33,804 nucleotides of DNA from an uncultured Bacteroidales bacterium (GCA_947175245.1 CAMWLW010000022.1:1-33804); one strand, 5' to 3'. Counted from the stretch's first letter, positions 1 to 7,500 are shown. Made by a program: numbers and translations. The notes: generated from the sequence alone by a model not told the origin.

Positions 1-63
1 CGCCCCCGCCGCTCAGGCACCCCCTGGCGAGGAGAGTGAGGTCGGTTTGGCTAACCTCGTTCT

Positions 64-183
64 CTAAAACTGTGCGTTTCTATTGGGATTCTTCATGCGT
101 AGGTGTGTGCGGTCGAGGTGGAGGTAGATTTCGGTGGCGGCGATTGATTCGTGGCCCAACATCTGCTGGATGGCGCGCAGTGG
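64..183 (-). pseudogene. Tyrosine recombinase (XerC/D-like), C-terminal fragment
   Basis: The minus strand reads LRAIQQMLGHESIAATEIYL followed by HLDRTHLR and a stop at 64-66. This is the C-terminal end of the catalytic domain of tyrosine recombinases: the LGH box and the nucleophilic tyrosine (in EIYLHL) are both present. The usual upstream catalytic domain, with the first Arg and the Lys, is missing. In the same frame the residues before LRAIQ (QSICIP) no longer resemble a recombinase, so homology breaks at about base 181, where very AT-rich sequence begins. About 40 of the usual ~300 residues remain, so the fragment should be inactive. It could be a chromosomal xerC/xerD-like gene or a mobile-element integrase; the nearby tRNA gene slightly favours the latter. 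What is seen is the fragment; the insertion/deletion history is inference. Confidence 0.85.
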
Positions 184-206
184 AATACAAATAGATTGTT
201 TTTATG

Positions 207-1187
207 TTAAATATTAAAAGGATTTTTATTTCTAATGTCATTGAATCTAATACTTAATTCATCAAATGGCAGAGGTGTACCTTTTACTATTAGTTCAATT
301 CCCTGATATATTAATTTATTGTGCTGTATTTTACGTATGATATCTAACATTTGATTATCATTTATAATATAACTATCATTACTTATATGTGATGCGTTTA
401 TTTTAACATCATATTGCTCAGATATGTATTGGAATAATCTTTCGTATAAACATTCTGTCAAAAGATTATTGTCACATTCAATTATAATTTGAGGTAACTT
501 TTTGGTAACTTTAAATCTTTTTGAAACAAAATCTTTATCTTCAGGAAATTCTTTGTATACATTTATATTTACATAGTCAGGTATTCTATTTATCTCATCT
601 ATATTACCATTATATAATACTGTTTCATGAACGGAATCTAAACTATAATAATAAAACTTTTTTTTATTGAGATAATTTATCCAAAATTTAAATCCATCGA
701 GATTATTTATATATTGAATTTCTGGAATCATGACATGGAAGGTTGCACCATCTATATTTACTAGATACCCTGAACTATATGCCGTATTATGGTATCGTCT
801 ATCGATGTCTTTTGATAGTATCTCAGTAATTTTAGAGAAGATACGTTCATATACAGTTGTATTCCTATATTGATTCCCAATATATAAGAATTTCTCTTCG
901 CTTATTTTAATTGCCTCTACATCATTTGTTAAAAATTGATTTATTGATGGTAAAGGATAGCAATAAGTAAGATATTCAGCTGTAATACTTATACTGTGAG
1001 TATTTAAATAGTTTGTAAAATAATCATTAATGAAATCAACGTAATTATCAATTATTTGATCAATTGATATATAATTATCAAATTCATATTCACTTAGTTT
1101 ATATTCAGACTCTGAGTAGTCTTCATATATCATTACTTGCTTGGCTATATAGTTAATATAGTCCTCTATTTGATTTATATATGTCAT
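207..1187 (-). CDS. Orphan hypothetical protein, very AT-rich gene
   Basis: This is an intact reading frame of 326 residues from the ATG at 1187. A longer version starting at 1235 is possible, but its extra N-terminus (VCRSKPNKL...) runs through GC-richer DNA and looks unlike the rest. The protein is dominated by Ile, Asn, Tyr, Asp and Lys, as expected from its extreme AT bias. I recognise no family. There is no signal peptide or membrane segment, and it looks soluble and mixed alpha/beta. Base composition is sharply different from every neighbour except the DUF1016 gene, which suggests recent transfer. It lies between a truncated recombinase and a tRNA gene, a usual setting for insertion cargo. 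A toxin, defence component or phage-derived protein are possible roles, none supported by a motif. Confidence 0.7.
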   Translation of the reverse strand: MTYINQIEDYINYIAKQVMIYEDYSESEYKLSEYEFDNYISIDQIIDNYVDFINDYFTNYLNTHSISITAEYLTYCYPLPSINQFLTNDVEAIKISEEKFLYIGNQYRNTTVYERIFSKITEILSKDIDRRYHNTAYSSGYLVNIDGATFHVMIPEIQYINNLDGFKFWINYLNKKKFYYYSLDSVHETVLYNGNIDEINRIPDYVNINVYKEFPEDKDFVSKRFKVTKKLPQIIIECDNNLLTECLYERLFQYISEQYDVKINASHISNDSYIINDNQMLDIIRKIQHNKLIYQGIELIVKGTPLPFDELSIRFNDIRNKNPFNI

Positions 1188-1240
1188 ACAATTAAGTTTA
1201 GGCCTAAGTTTATTGGGTTTTGAACGGCATACCAATGGGT

Positions 1241-1274
1241 AAAAAAATCAGCAAGTCGGGGTGACTTGCTGATT
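1241..1274 (-). terminator. Intrinsic terminator of tRNA-Ala
   Basis: A perfect 12-bp inverted repeat (1246-1257 with 1263-1274, 5-base loop) lies 6 bases past the tRNA 3' end on the minus strand. A run of seven T follows it on that strand (bases 1247-1241). This is the classic form of a Rho-independent terminator. Confidence 0.9.
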
Positions 1275-1280
1275 GTGGGG

Positions 1281-1357
1281 TGGTGGAGTATAGCGGACTC
1301 GAACCGCTCACCTCGACACTGCCAGTGTCGCGCTCTAGCCAGATGAGCTAATACCCC
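1281..1357 (-). tRNA. tRNA-Ala (anticodon GGC)
   Basis: The minus strand folds into a complete 77-nt cloverleaf. The acceptor stem GGGGTAT pairs with ATACTCC and includes the G3-U70 wobble pair that is the identity element of tRNA-Ala. The anticodon stem CGACA/TGTCG closes the loop CTGGCAG, giving anticodon GGC, which reads GCC/GCU alanine codons. The T-loop is GGTTCGAGTCC. CCA is encoded in the DNA at 1283-1281. The gene has its own promoter upstream and terminator downstream, so it appears to be a single transcription unit. Confidence 0.97.
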
Positions 1358-1378
1358 ATTAGGTTGTTTTTGCGGTTA

Positions 1379-1410
1379 CAAAGGTAGTGCTTGTTTTTCT
1401 ATTTTCCAAA
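1379..1410 (-). promoter_or_regulatory. Promoter of tRNA-Ala
   Basis: On the minus strand TTTG (1410-1407) is followed, after 20 bases, by TACCTTTG (1386-1379). This matches the Bacteroidetes primary-sigma consensus (TTTG ... TAnnTTTG) at both boxes. Transcription would start at about 1372, some 15 bases before the mature tRNA 5' end. Confidence 0.85.
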
Positions 1411-1411
1411 T

Positions 1412-1447
1412 GTTGACTGCTAAAATTTTTCAGCAATTTTTTTCAAC
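1412..1447 (-). terminator. Hairpin downstream of folA
   Basis: GTTGA (1412-1416) pairs with TCAAC (1443-1447), and inside it lie CTGCT and the near-complement AGCAA around an AT core. It begins 6 bases past the folA stop and lies between folA and the tRNA promoter. On the minus strand no clean T-run follows, while the plus strand carries a T7 run within the structure. It may therefore be a weak or bidirectional terminator. Confidence 0.4.
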
Positions 1448-1453
1448 TGCGTG

Positions 1454-1942
1454 TCAGCGACGGCGGTAGGTGGCGAAGGTGTAGTCGGTGCCGGTCTTTG
1501 GGTCGGTCGACGGGCTGGCGCGGTGGATACATTCCCACTCGTGGGGGTCGATGGGTGGGAAGTAGGTGTCGGTGCCGTCGGGCGATGGGGCGTTGATGTG
1601 GGTGATCTCGAGGCGGTCGGCGAGGGGCATGGCTTGGCGGTAGACGCGTCCGCCGCCTATGATGTAGCTGTCGGTGCCGTGGGTGGCGGCGATGGCTTGG
1701 CTGAGGGTGGGGTAGACTTCGATGCCGGGGGCGGTGTAGTCGGGGCGTGTGGTGATGACGATGTTGCGCCGGCCGGGGAGGGCGCCGTTGGGGAAGGATT
1801 CGTAGGTGTTGCGTCCCATGATGATGGGGTGGCCTGTGGTGAGGGTTTTGAAGCGGCGCAGGTCGGCTGAGATGTGGTAGAGGAGCTGGCCGCGGCGTCC
1901 GAGGCCGTGGTCGGCGGTGATGGCTGCGATGATGGTTATCAT
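1454..1942 (-). CDS. folA: Dihydrofolate reductase
   Basis: The 162-residue protein, normal length for bacterial DHFR, reduces dihydrofolate to tetrahydrofolate with NADPH in the cytoplasm. It shows the family pattern: an N-terminal strand [14 protein letters not shown], the acidic active-site equivalent in SADLRRFK (Asp27), the [14 protein letters not shown] motif (39-52), RRNIVITTR, and the cofactor-binding [12 protein letters not shown] (94-105). The start is the ATG at 1942, which overlaps the thyA stop codon as ATGA, so translation is probably coupled. A longer frame running upstream is only antisense/shadow sequence in thyA. Pairing with thyA makes biochemical sense, because thymidylate synthase produces the dihydrofolate that this enzyme recycles. 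Confidence 0.97.
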   Translation of the reverse strand: MITIIAAITADHGLGRRGQLLYHISADLRRFKTLTTGHPIIMGRNTYESFPNGALPGRRNIVITTRPDYTAPGIEVYPTLSQAIAATHGTDSYIIGGGRVYRQAMPLADRLEITHINAPSPDGTDTYFPPIDPHEWECIHRASPSTDPKTGTDYTFATYRRR

Positions 1943-2733
1943 ACTGAGACTTGGGCTTTGATGTGGGGCATTGGGTCGTAGTCTTCGAGTTTGAAGTCGT
2001 CGTAGGTGAAGTCGAAGATGTCGGTGATGTCGGGGTTGATGACCATGCGTGGCAGGGGGCGTGGTGTGCGGGTGAGTTGCTCGCGTACCTGGTCGAGGTG
2101 GTTGTTGTAGATGTGGGCGTCGCCGAGGGTGTGGACGAAGGTGCCGGGTTGGAGGCCGGTGACCTGAGCTACCATCATGAGCAGGAGGGCGTAGGAGGCG
2201 ATGTTGAAGGGGACGCCGAGGAAGGTGTCGGCGCTGCGTTGGTAGAGTTGTAGTGAGAGACGGCCGTCGGCGACGTAGAATTGGAAGAAGGCGTGGCAGG
2301 GTGGGAGGTTCATGTTCTTGAGGTCGGCGACGTTCCAGGCGCTGACGATGATGCGGCGTGAGTCGGGGTTGTGGCGTATGGTGTCGATGGCTTCGGATAT
2401 CTGGTCGATGAAGCCGCCGTCGTAGTCGGGCCATGAGCGCCATTGGTAGCCGTAGATGTGGCCGAGGTCGCCGTTGGGGTCGGCCCATTCGTTCCAGATG
2501 CGTACGCCGTTGTCCTGTAGGTACTTGACGTTGGTGTCGCCTTTGAGGAACCACAGGAGCTCGTGTATGATGGAGCGGAGGTGGAGTTTCTTGGTGGTGA
2601 GCAGGGGGAAGCCGTCGGAGAGGTCGAAGCGCATCTGGTAGCCGAAGACGCTGCGTGTGCCGGTGCCGGTGCGGTCTGATTTGTCGGTACCGTTGTCGAG
2701 TATGTGCCGGAGTAGGTCGAGGTATTGTTTCAT
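1939..2733 (-). CDS. thyA: Thymidylate synthase (ThyA type)
   Basis: This 264-residue protein has the exact length of E. coli ThyA and makes dTMP from dUMP using methylene-tetrahydrofolate. Visible landmarks are [11 protein letters not shown] (21-31), [17 protein letters not shown] (52-68), [19 protein letters not shown] (81-99), the nucleophile Cys146 in [31 protein letters not shown] (165-184) and [13 protein letters not shown] (203-215). The start at 2733 is the conserved MKQYLDLL and overlaps the stop of the upstream polyferredoxin gene by four bases; its own stop overlaps folA in the same way. The three genes are evidently one operon. Confidence 0.98.
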   Translation of the reverse strand: MKQYLDLLRHILDNGTDKSDRTGTGTRSVFGYQMRFDLSDGFPLLTTKKLHLRSIIHELLWFLKGDTNVKYLQDNGVRIWNEWADPNGDLGHIYGYQWRSWPDYDGGFIDQISEAIDTIRHNPDSRRIIVSAWNVADLKNMNLPPCHAFFQFYVADGRLSLQLYQRSADTFLGVPFNIASYALLLMMVAQVTGLQPGTFVHTLGDAHIYNNHLDQVREQLTRTPRPLPRMVINPDITDIFDFTYDDFKLEDYDPMPHIKAQVSV

Positions 2734-3644
2734 GACGGGGTGTTGGTGTTGTGGTTGGTTGTTGTTGAGATTTCTATCTCCTGGGACATGGCGGGGCGTG
2801 GTGGCCTGATGCTCTGGAGCATGGGGATGGATAGGTGGTGGCGCCGGGTGGTGTAGTGTATGGCATCGTCGCGGCAGACGTCGATGCAGTCGAAGCATGT
2901 GACGCAGCGTGAGGGGTCGATGGTGCCGGTGTCGCTGTCGAGGCATCGGGCGCGGCAGACGTCTTCGCATCGGCGGCAGTGGGTGCAGCGGTCGGTGTCG
3001 ATGTCGATGTGGAACATGGCGAGGTGGTTGAGGGTGCCGAGGGCGGCGCCGACGGGGCACAGGGTGTTGCACACTTCGCGGCCGCGTGTTATGGCCATGA
3101 TTGTGAGGAAGATGAGGTTGACGGCTGCGGCTATGACGAGGCGTGTGGCGGGGGCCATGGGGGTGTGGCCGGTGATGGTGTCGAGGGCGGGGGTGCCGAG
3201 TTGTGTGACGATGTTGGCGTAGCTGTCGTAGGGTGACATCTGGAGGAATGGCAGTATGGCCCATGAGGCGGTGAGTGAGCCGAGGGTGATGCCGAGTATT
3301 AGCAGGGTGAGCATGGCGGCGCGCAGGTACCAGGGCTGGGGCCGGGTGTGGCGGTAGGGGGCGCGGATGCCTATGAGCGGTCTGAGGTGTGAGGCGGCGT
3401 CCTGGAGTGTGCCGAGGGGGCAGGCGGTGGAGCAGTATATGCGGCCGAGGACGAGGGTGACCATGAGCCAGAAGCCTACGACGGCGAGTGAGCCGGCCAT
3501 CGATGCGGGTATGAGCTGCCAGCGGGTTATGCCTCCGCGCAGGGCGACGATAGCGGCGGTGGGTGCTGTCATGAGCATCCATGTGATGGTTAAGGCGCTT
3601 GCTGCCTGCAATATAACGCGTGCTATCTTGAGTGGGTGTCGCAT
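2730..3644 (-). CDS. Membrane-bound 4Fe-4S polyferredoxin (NapH/RdxA-like)
   Basis: The 304-residue protein combines about four to five membrane segments with iron-sulfur motifs. After an N-terminal segment (about 12-34) and a second (48-67) comes the cytoplasmic motif [12 protein letters not shown] (Cys71, Cys75). More hydrophobic stretches lie at about 108-133 and 168-187, followed by VCNTLCPVG (Cys192, Cys196). The C-terminal part is a two-cluster ferredoxin: Cys220/223/226/230 and Cys247/250/253/257. Proteins of this layout (NapH, CcoG/RdxA, NosR relatives) pass electrons between the quinone pool and periplasmic or cytoplasmic reductases, or help metal-centre assembly. The exact partner is not visible. 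It is the first gene of an operon with thyA and folA, and has an ATGA overlap with thyA. The last ~25 residues are low in complexity and probably disordered. Confidence 0.88.
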   Translation of the reverse strand: MRHPLKIARVILQAASALTITWMLMTAPTAAIVALRGGITRWQLIPASMAGSLAVVGFWLMVTLVLGRIYCSTACPLGTLQDAASHLRPLIGIRAPYRHTRPQPWYLRAAMLTLLILGITLGSLTASWAILPFLQMSPYDSYANIVTQLGTPALDTITGHTPMAPATRLVIAAAVNLIFLTIMAITRGREVCNTLCPVGAALGTLNHLAMFHIDIDTDRCTHCRRCEDVCRARCLDSDTGTIDPSRCVTCFDCIDVCRDDAIHYTTRRHHLSIPMLQSIRPPRPAMSQEIEISTTTNHNTNTPS

Positions 3645-3663
3645 CGGCGGTGGTTTTATTTTG

Positions 3664-3671
3664 TAAAATTA
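3664..3671 (-). promoter_or_regulatory. Weak -7 element for polyferredoxin-thyA-folA operon
   Basis: TAATTTTA on the minus strand resembles the Bacteroidetes -7 box TAnnTTTG (one mismatch at the last base), 20 bases upstream of the ATG at 3644. No good -33 TTTG lies at the right distance; a TTG at 3689-3687 is 15 bases away. Transcription could also begin further upstream and read through the repeat at 3703-3779. Confidence 0.35.
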
Positions 3672-3702
3672 GCGATTTTTTTTGAACAATCACTGCCGAT
3701 GG

Positions 3703-3779
3703 GGTGTTTTATTATCAGAAAGCAACAAAGAGAGAGAATTTTTTCATTGCTTAGTTATAATGTGATAATGATTGGTTTA
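3703..3779 (-). repeat. 77-bp dispersed element, copy A
   Basis: These 77 bases match 21462-21538 in inverted orientation, without gaps and with only about five mismatches by eye. Read on the minus strand, the order is TAAACCAATCATTATCAC, an AT-rich stretch, a 10-codon micro-ORF and a stop. Two bases before it on that strand is a 15-bp perfect hairpin (3782-3816). Copy B has the same hairpin-then-element arrangement, but with a different stem sequence. Copy A lies upstream of the polyferredoxin operon and between it and the divergent dcw operon. What the element does is unknown; see findings. Confidence 0.85.
3715..3747 (-). CDS. Candidate micro-ORF MKKFSLFVAF (copy A)
   Basis: ATG at 3747 opens 10 codons (MKKFSLFVAF) ending in TGA. 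The sequence resembles the positively charged and hydrophobic start of a signal peptide, then stops. Copy B encodes the same peptide with only the last residue changed (Leu) and its stop in the same place. It could be a leader peptide for the polyferredoxin-thyA-folA transcript, 70 bases downstream, or simply the duplicated start of a secreted-protein gene. Translation is not shown by the sequence alone. Confidence 0.25.
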   Translation of the reverse strand: MKKFSLFVAF

Positions 3780-3781
3780 AG

Positions 3782-3816
3782 CCATGAGAGCCCGTCGCGA
3801 TGACGGGCTCTCATGG
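3782..3816. other. Perfect 15-bp hairpin adjoining copy A
   Basis: CCATGAGAGCCCGTC (3782-3796) and its exact complement (3802-3816) enclose a 5-base loop. Neither strand has a T-run right after it, so it is not a standard terminator. Its counterpart beside copy B (21425-21460) has a different stem but a similar GTCG...GAC core. Confidence 0.8.
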
Positions 3817-3859
3817 TATATGGTTGTTTGCATTTGTAAACGGGGCTATCGGGGCTACA

Positions 3860-3889
3860 ATCGGCTTCCACAGCCGAATGTGGGCCGAT
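3860..3889. other. Hairpin in the dcw upstream region
   Basis: ATCGGC pairs with GCCGAT, and after a two-base bulge CCACA pairs with TGTGG around a six-base loop. TTAATAACTTTT and a later T6 run follow on the plus strand. It lies upstream of the proposed dcw promoter, so it may terminate any plus-strand transcript entering from the left. The TTCCACA/TGTGG parts resemble DnaA boxes but are explained by the hairpin. Confidence 0.55.
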
Positions 3890-3948
3890 GTTAATAACTT
3901 TTCGGATTTTTTGCTGTTTACATATCCAAATTTTTCGATTCTTTTTTA

Positions 3949-3956
3949 TACCTTTA
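3949..3956 (+). promoter_or_regulatory. Candidate promoter of the dcw operon
   Basis: TACCTTTA fits the TAnnTTTG -7 box of Bacteroidetes except at the last base, and is preceded by a T-rich stretch (3931-3948). It lies about 70 bases before the rsmH start codon and is the best promoter match in the 380-bp divergent intergenic region on the plus strand. No clear -33 TTTG is seen. Confidence 0.5.
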
Positions 3957-4024
3957 CGGTGGATATTTGGTCTTTATGTGTTCGCGCGCGAGGATGCAGG
4001 TGTCATGGTCAGTATTAATTAGCA

Positions 4025-4948
4025 ATGGAACAACAAGTTATGGATGAACAGGTGTATCACATACCGGCGCTTTTGCCGCAGGTGCTCGAGGGACTTGATA
4101 TCAAGCCTGACGGGACGTATGTCGACGTGACGCTCGGCGGTGGCGGTCATACGCGTGCCATACTTGAGCGTCTGGGTGCTGACGGTCATCTGTACTCGAT
4201 GGATCAGGACATGGACGCGATAGTGCGTGCGGGGAGTGACCCGCGGCTGACGGTGGTGCATGGCAATTTCAAGTATCTCAAGAATTTCATGCGTTACTAT
4301 GGTGTCGAGGGTGTCGACGGGCTGCTGGCCGACCTGGGTGTGTCGTTCCATCACTTCGATGACCCTGAGCGGGGGTTCTCGTTCAGATGGGAGGGGCGTC
4401 TTGACATGCGCATGAACCGCGGCGGGCGTCTTGATGCGGCGACGTTGCTTGAGACTTACAGCGAGCAGCAGCTGGCCGACATGCTGTACCTGTACGGTGA
4501 GCTAAAGAGTGCGCGGCGCATGGCGTCGGCCATTGTCAAGGCGCGTGCGGCCGAGCCTATCGTGACTGTCGAGCAGCTGCGCCGTGTGATAGCGCCGCTG
4601 ATTAATCCGCGTCAGGAGAAGAAGGAGCTGGCCCAGGTGTTCCAGGCGCTGCGCATCGAGGTGAACAACGAGATCGAGGCGCTCAAGGCGATGCTGTCTC
4701 AGGCGCTCGAGGTGCTCAGGCCGGGCGGACGTCTGGTGGTGATCACGTATCACTCGCTCGAGGATCGCCTGGTGAAGAATTTTATGAAAACGGGCAATCT
4801 CGAGGGTAAGCTCGAGAAGGATTTCTATGGCCGTGTGCTCTCGCCGCTGAGTGTGGTCAACAACAAGCCTATTGTGGCCGATGATGATGAGGTGGAGCGT
4901 AATCCGCGTTCGCGCAGTGCAAAACTGCGCATAGCGACCAAACTGTGA
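4025..4948 (+). CDS. rsmH: 16S rRNA m4C1402 methyltransferase (RsmH/MraW)
   Basis: The 307-residue protein has the full RsmH layout. The N-terminal HIPALLPQVLEGL is followed by the AdoMet-binding glycine motif VDVTLGGGGHTRAIL (33-47), DQDMDAI, the LLADLGVSFHHFDDPERGFSF segment around 98-118 and the LDMRMN motif. An inserted helical domain then precedes NEIEAL and GGRLVVITYHSLEDRLVKNF. It methylates N4 of C1402 in the 16S rRNA P-site region. The ATG at 4025 is chosen; an internal ATG six codons on is possible. It is the first gene of the dcw operon here. mraZ, which usually precedes it in bacteria, is absent. Its TGA stop overlaps the possible GTG start of the next gene. Confidence 0.97.
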   Translation: MEQQVMDEQVYHIPALLPQVLEGLDIKPDGTYVDVTLGGGGHTRAILERLGADGHLYSMDQDMDAIVRAGSDPRLTVVHGNFKYLKNFMRYYGVEGVDGLLADLGVSFHHFDDPERGFSFRWEGRLDMRMNRGGRLDAATLLETYSEQQLADMLYLYGELKSARRMASAIVKARAAEPIVTVEQLRRVIAPLINPRQEKKELAQVFQALRIEVNNEIEALKAMLSQALEVLRPGGRLVVITYHSLEDRLVKNFMKTGNLEGKLEKDFYGRVLSPLSVVNNKPIVADDDEVERNPRSRSAKLRIATKL

Positions 4949-5346
4949 GTAAAAACCTGTCAAAAACTATAGCAATGAAATTCACGAAGTCAAAGACCGG
5001 AAACGGTAAGGTGAAGGGTGTGAAGCCGGCGGCGATAATCAAGAGTGCCGTGCACGGGCGTTTCATATCGACCGATTTTTTTTCGCGCCACTGGGTGACG
5101 GTGTCGCTGTTTGTGCTGATGTGCGTGTGGTCGATGTCGAACGGTTATGAGTGCAAGACGAGCCGCGAGACCATCCTGAAACTGGAGAATGAGTGTGAGC
5201 GTGCCAAGACCGAGCGTGTCAGGGCCCAGAGCCAGTACATGAGCCGCATACGCGAGAGCTCGATGTCTAAGCTCGTGTCGCGTCACAAGCTTGACCTGAC
5301 CATACAGGACACGCCCCCCTATAAAGTGGATTATAACTGTGATTAA
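4945..5346 (+). CDS. ftsL: FtsL-like divisome protein
   Basis: This small bitopic membrane protein stands where ftsL normally does, between rsmH and the division PBP. From the GTG at 4945 it has 133 residues; from the ATG at 4975 it has 123. The ATG form (MKFTKSKTG) is equally credible, while the GTG gives a 4-base overlap with rsmH. A basic N-terminal tail (~50 residues) leads to one membrane segment (about 75-95 from the GTG, HWVTVSLFVLMCVW). A short heptad-like helix follows (ILKLENECERAKTERV), then a stretch with SKLVSRHKLDL that resembles the end of Bacteroidetes FtsL-type proteins. FtsL works with FtsB/DivIC and FtsQ to activate septal synthesis by FtsW-FtsI. The assignment rests on topology and position more than on sequence. 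Confidence 0.82.
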   Translation: MSKNLSKTIAMKFTKSKTGNGKVKGVKPAAIIKSAVHGRFISTDFFSRHWVTVSLFVLMCVWSMSNGYECKTSRETILKLENECERAKTERVRAQSQYMSRIRESSMSKLVSRHKLDLTIQDTPPYKVDYNCD

Positions 5347-5364
5347 TACCCCCGCCCGATAGCT

Positions 5365-7500
5365 ATGAACAACCGTCTGCTTATCATATTACGTTATGCG
5401 TTCATCTCGCTGGTGATTCTTGTCGTGTCGGCCCGTGTTATATACAAGATGGTCGATACCACTGTGATACATGCCGATGACTGGAACGCGCGTGCCATGG
5501 AGGAGTTGTCGAAGATTACCGAGATAGACCCCGAGCGTGGTGACATACTCGATGCCAAGGGGCGCATACTGGCCACGAACCTGAGGTATTACACCCTGCG
5601 CATGGATCTGACCGGCAGTCAGTTCCGCGACGTCGAGTTCAGGGACTCGCTGGGCATGATTGTCGACTCGCTCGCGCTGCACTACAAGCACCGCACGCGC
5701 GAGGGTTGGGCCGAGCATCTGAACAAGGCGCTCGAACTGAGAAAGCAGTGGAAGGCTAATGTGGAGAAGCTCAAAACCGACCCTGACAACAAGGAACTGC
5801 GCGATGCTACGCACCGTCTCAGAAGCCGTCTGCGTTCGTGGCCCATATTGGTCAAGGTGACGTTCAGCGAGATTAACCGTGCCAAGGGTTTCAACTTCTT
5901 CCGTATAAATCACTCGGCCAAGACGGGCCTTATCGTGGAGCCAACGGTGGTGCGCACCAAGCCCTACGGCGACCTAGCGCGCCAGTCGATAGGCCTTGTA
6001 GGAGATGACTCGCTGGGTAAGAAACGAGGCAAATCGGGTCTCGAGGGTGCTCTCGACTCGCTGCTGTATGGCATCCCCGGCAGTGCCAAGAAGGTGGCCA
6101 CGACGCGCAACTTCTCAAACTGGACCGACACGGCCGCCATACCCGGCTACAACGTCCTCACCACCATCGATATTGACATTCAGGATATTGTCGAGACCGA
6201 GCTGATGCGCATACTCGACACATGCTCGGCCGAGTGGGGCACCGCCGTGCTCATGGAGGTGAAGACCGGCGACATCAAGGCTATCTCTAACCTCAAGCAG
6301 TCGAACGGCCGGTATGTCGAGGGCATAAACCACGCCGTGCGTCCCTACGAGCCGGGCTCGGTCATCAAGCCTATCTCGATGATGATAGCGCTGGAGGACG
6401 GCCTCGTGCGCAATCTCGACGAGGCGATACCCACCGGCGGCTCGTGGGCCTATCTGGGCAAGAATCCCATCAAGGACTCTCACGCCCACGGCTCGGTGCC
6501 CGTGCGCGACGTGATATGCTACTCGTCGAACATAGCCACGGCCAAGATCATACTGCGCGGCTATGAGCACAACCCCGAGGGGTTCCCGCAGCGCCTGGCC
6601 GACATGGGCTTCATGGAGCCGCTCGGCATAGGCATACGTGGCGAGTCGGCCCCGCGCATCAATCCTCACCCCAAGAAAATCGACCTGTCGCGCATGGCCT
6701 ACGGCTACACTACCGAGCTGCCCCCGCTGCACACCCTGTCGATGTACAACGCCATAGCCAACGGCGGCAAGTATGTGCGTCCGCGCCTGTACAGCAAGCT
6801 GATAGGCACCGACACCATCATCGACCTGCCTGTCACATACATACGCGACAGCGTGTGCTCGGCTCGCAACGCGGCCATACTGCGCGAGATGATTCACGAC
6901 GTGGTGTGGAAGGATGGCGGCACGGGCCGTCTGGTGCGCTCCAAAGTGGTCGACATCGCCGGCAAGACAGGCACGTGCTACATGGTCGAGGGCCGCGGTT
7001 ACAACACGTCGAAGAAGCGTCTGGCCTTTTGTGGCTTCTTCCCGTATGATAATCCCAAATACTCGTGCATAGTGCTGACGTGCAACCCCCGGCGCAACAT
7101 GCGCGGCGCGGCGAGCACCAGCGGACAGGTAATGAAGAACATAGCCCTGAAGCTGCATGCGCGCGGTCTGCTCGACAACTCGGGCGACTACAAGGCCGAC
7201 ACTCACCCCGACACTCACGCCACGCTGTATGCCACCACCGGGTCAGAGCCCTATATGGATCTGAGCGGCTGGTACCGCCTGTCGGGGCCGCGCCGCGGTA
7301 AGACGCCGGCGGTGTCGGGTGACGGACAGGTGCCGCGCGTTCTGGGTCTGAGCCTGCGCGAGGCTGTCAACGTGCTCGAGGATGCGGGCTATCAGGTGAT
7401 GGTCGAGGGTGACGGCTATGTGAGCCGCCAGCTGCCCGCCGCCGGCGACAGCATACCCCCGGGAGCTACCGTCAGGCTGCATCTGACTCAGGATACATGA
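5365..7500 (+). CDS. ftsI: Division penicillin-binding protein with PASTA domain (FtsI/PBP3/SpoVD type)
   Basis: The 711-residue class B PBP is the septal peptidoglycan transpeptidase. It has an N-terminal membrane anchor (5-24), a pedestal/dimer domain starting with PERGDILDAKGRILATN (56-72) and the transpeptidase domain with all three active-site motifs: SVIK (Ser332 nucleophile), SSN (387-389) and KTG (534-536). A single PASTA domain follows at about 655-709. A charged helical stretch at about 105-160 lies within the pedestal; I believe this is common in Bacteroidetes homologues. The gene starts 18 bases after ftsL. Its partner is FtsW, four genes on. Low-complexity His/Asp/Thr sequence at 607-625 links the catalytic and PASTA parts. 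Confidence 0.96.
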   Translation: MNNRLLIILRYAFISLVILVVSARVIYKMVDTTVIHADDWNARAMEELSKITEIDPERGDILDAKGRILATNLRYYTLRMDLTGSQFRDVEFRDSLGMIVDSLALHYKHRTREGWAEHLNKALELRKQWKANVEKLKTDPDNKELRDATHRLRSRLRSWPILVKVTFSEINRAKGFNFFRINHSAKTGLIVEPTVVRTKPYGDLARQSIGLVGDDSLGKKRGKSGLEGALDSLLYGIPGSAKKVATTRNFSNWTDTAAIPGYNVLTTIDIDIQDIVETELMRILDTCSAEWGTAVLMEVKTGDIKAISNLKQSNGRYVEGINHAVRPYEPGSVIKPISMMIALEDGLVRNLDEAIPTGGSWAYLGKNPIKDSHAHGSVPVRDVICYSSNIATAKIILRGYEHNPEGFPQRLADMGFMEPLGIGIRGESAPRINPHPKKIDLSRMAYGYTTELPPLHTLSMYNAIANGGKYVRPRLYSKLIGTDTIIDLPVTYIRDSVCSARNAAILREMIHDVVWKDGGTGRLVRSKVVDIAGKTGTCYMVEGRGYNTSKKRLAFCGFFPYDNPKYSCIVLTCNPRRNMRGAASTSGQVMKNIALKLHARGLLDNSGDYKADTHPDTHATLYATTGSEPYMDLSGWYRLSGPRRGKTPAVSGDGQVPRVLGLSLREAVNVLEDAGYQVMVEGDGYVSRQLPAAGDSIPPGATVRLHLTQDT

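Noticed and set aside
1943-2554. N-terminal extension of folA running into thyA
   Set aside because: The extension is Arg/Pro/His-rich out-of-frame thyA sequence. The conserved DHFR start at 1942 is exact.
3768-3803. Plus-strand micro-ORF MIGLSHESPSR overlapping copy A
   Set aside because: In copy B the same frame stays open into unrelated repeat sequence and differs after MIGLS, so it is not conserved as a peptide, unlike the opposite-strand MKKFSLFVA(F/L).
3860-3900. DnaA-box-like TTCCACA and TGTTAATAAC between divergent operons, as if oriC
   Set aside because: The CCACA/TGTGG pair is explained by an imperfect hairpin, no perfect TTATCCACA box occurs, there is no dnaA or dnaN nearby, and strand composition follows coding direction rather than a switch at this point.
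6115-7218. Antisense frame of 367 residues opposite the PBP gene
   Set aside because: Same effect of codon bias; no family resemblance, and it lies wholly over the transpeptidase domain.
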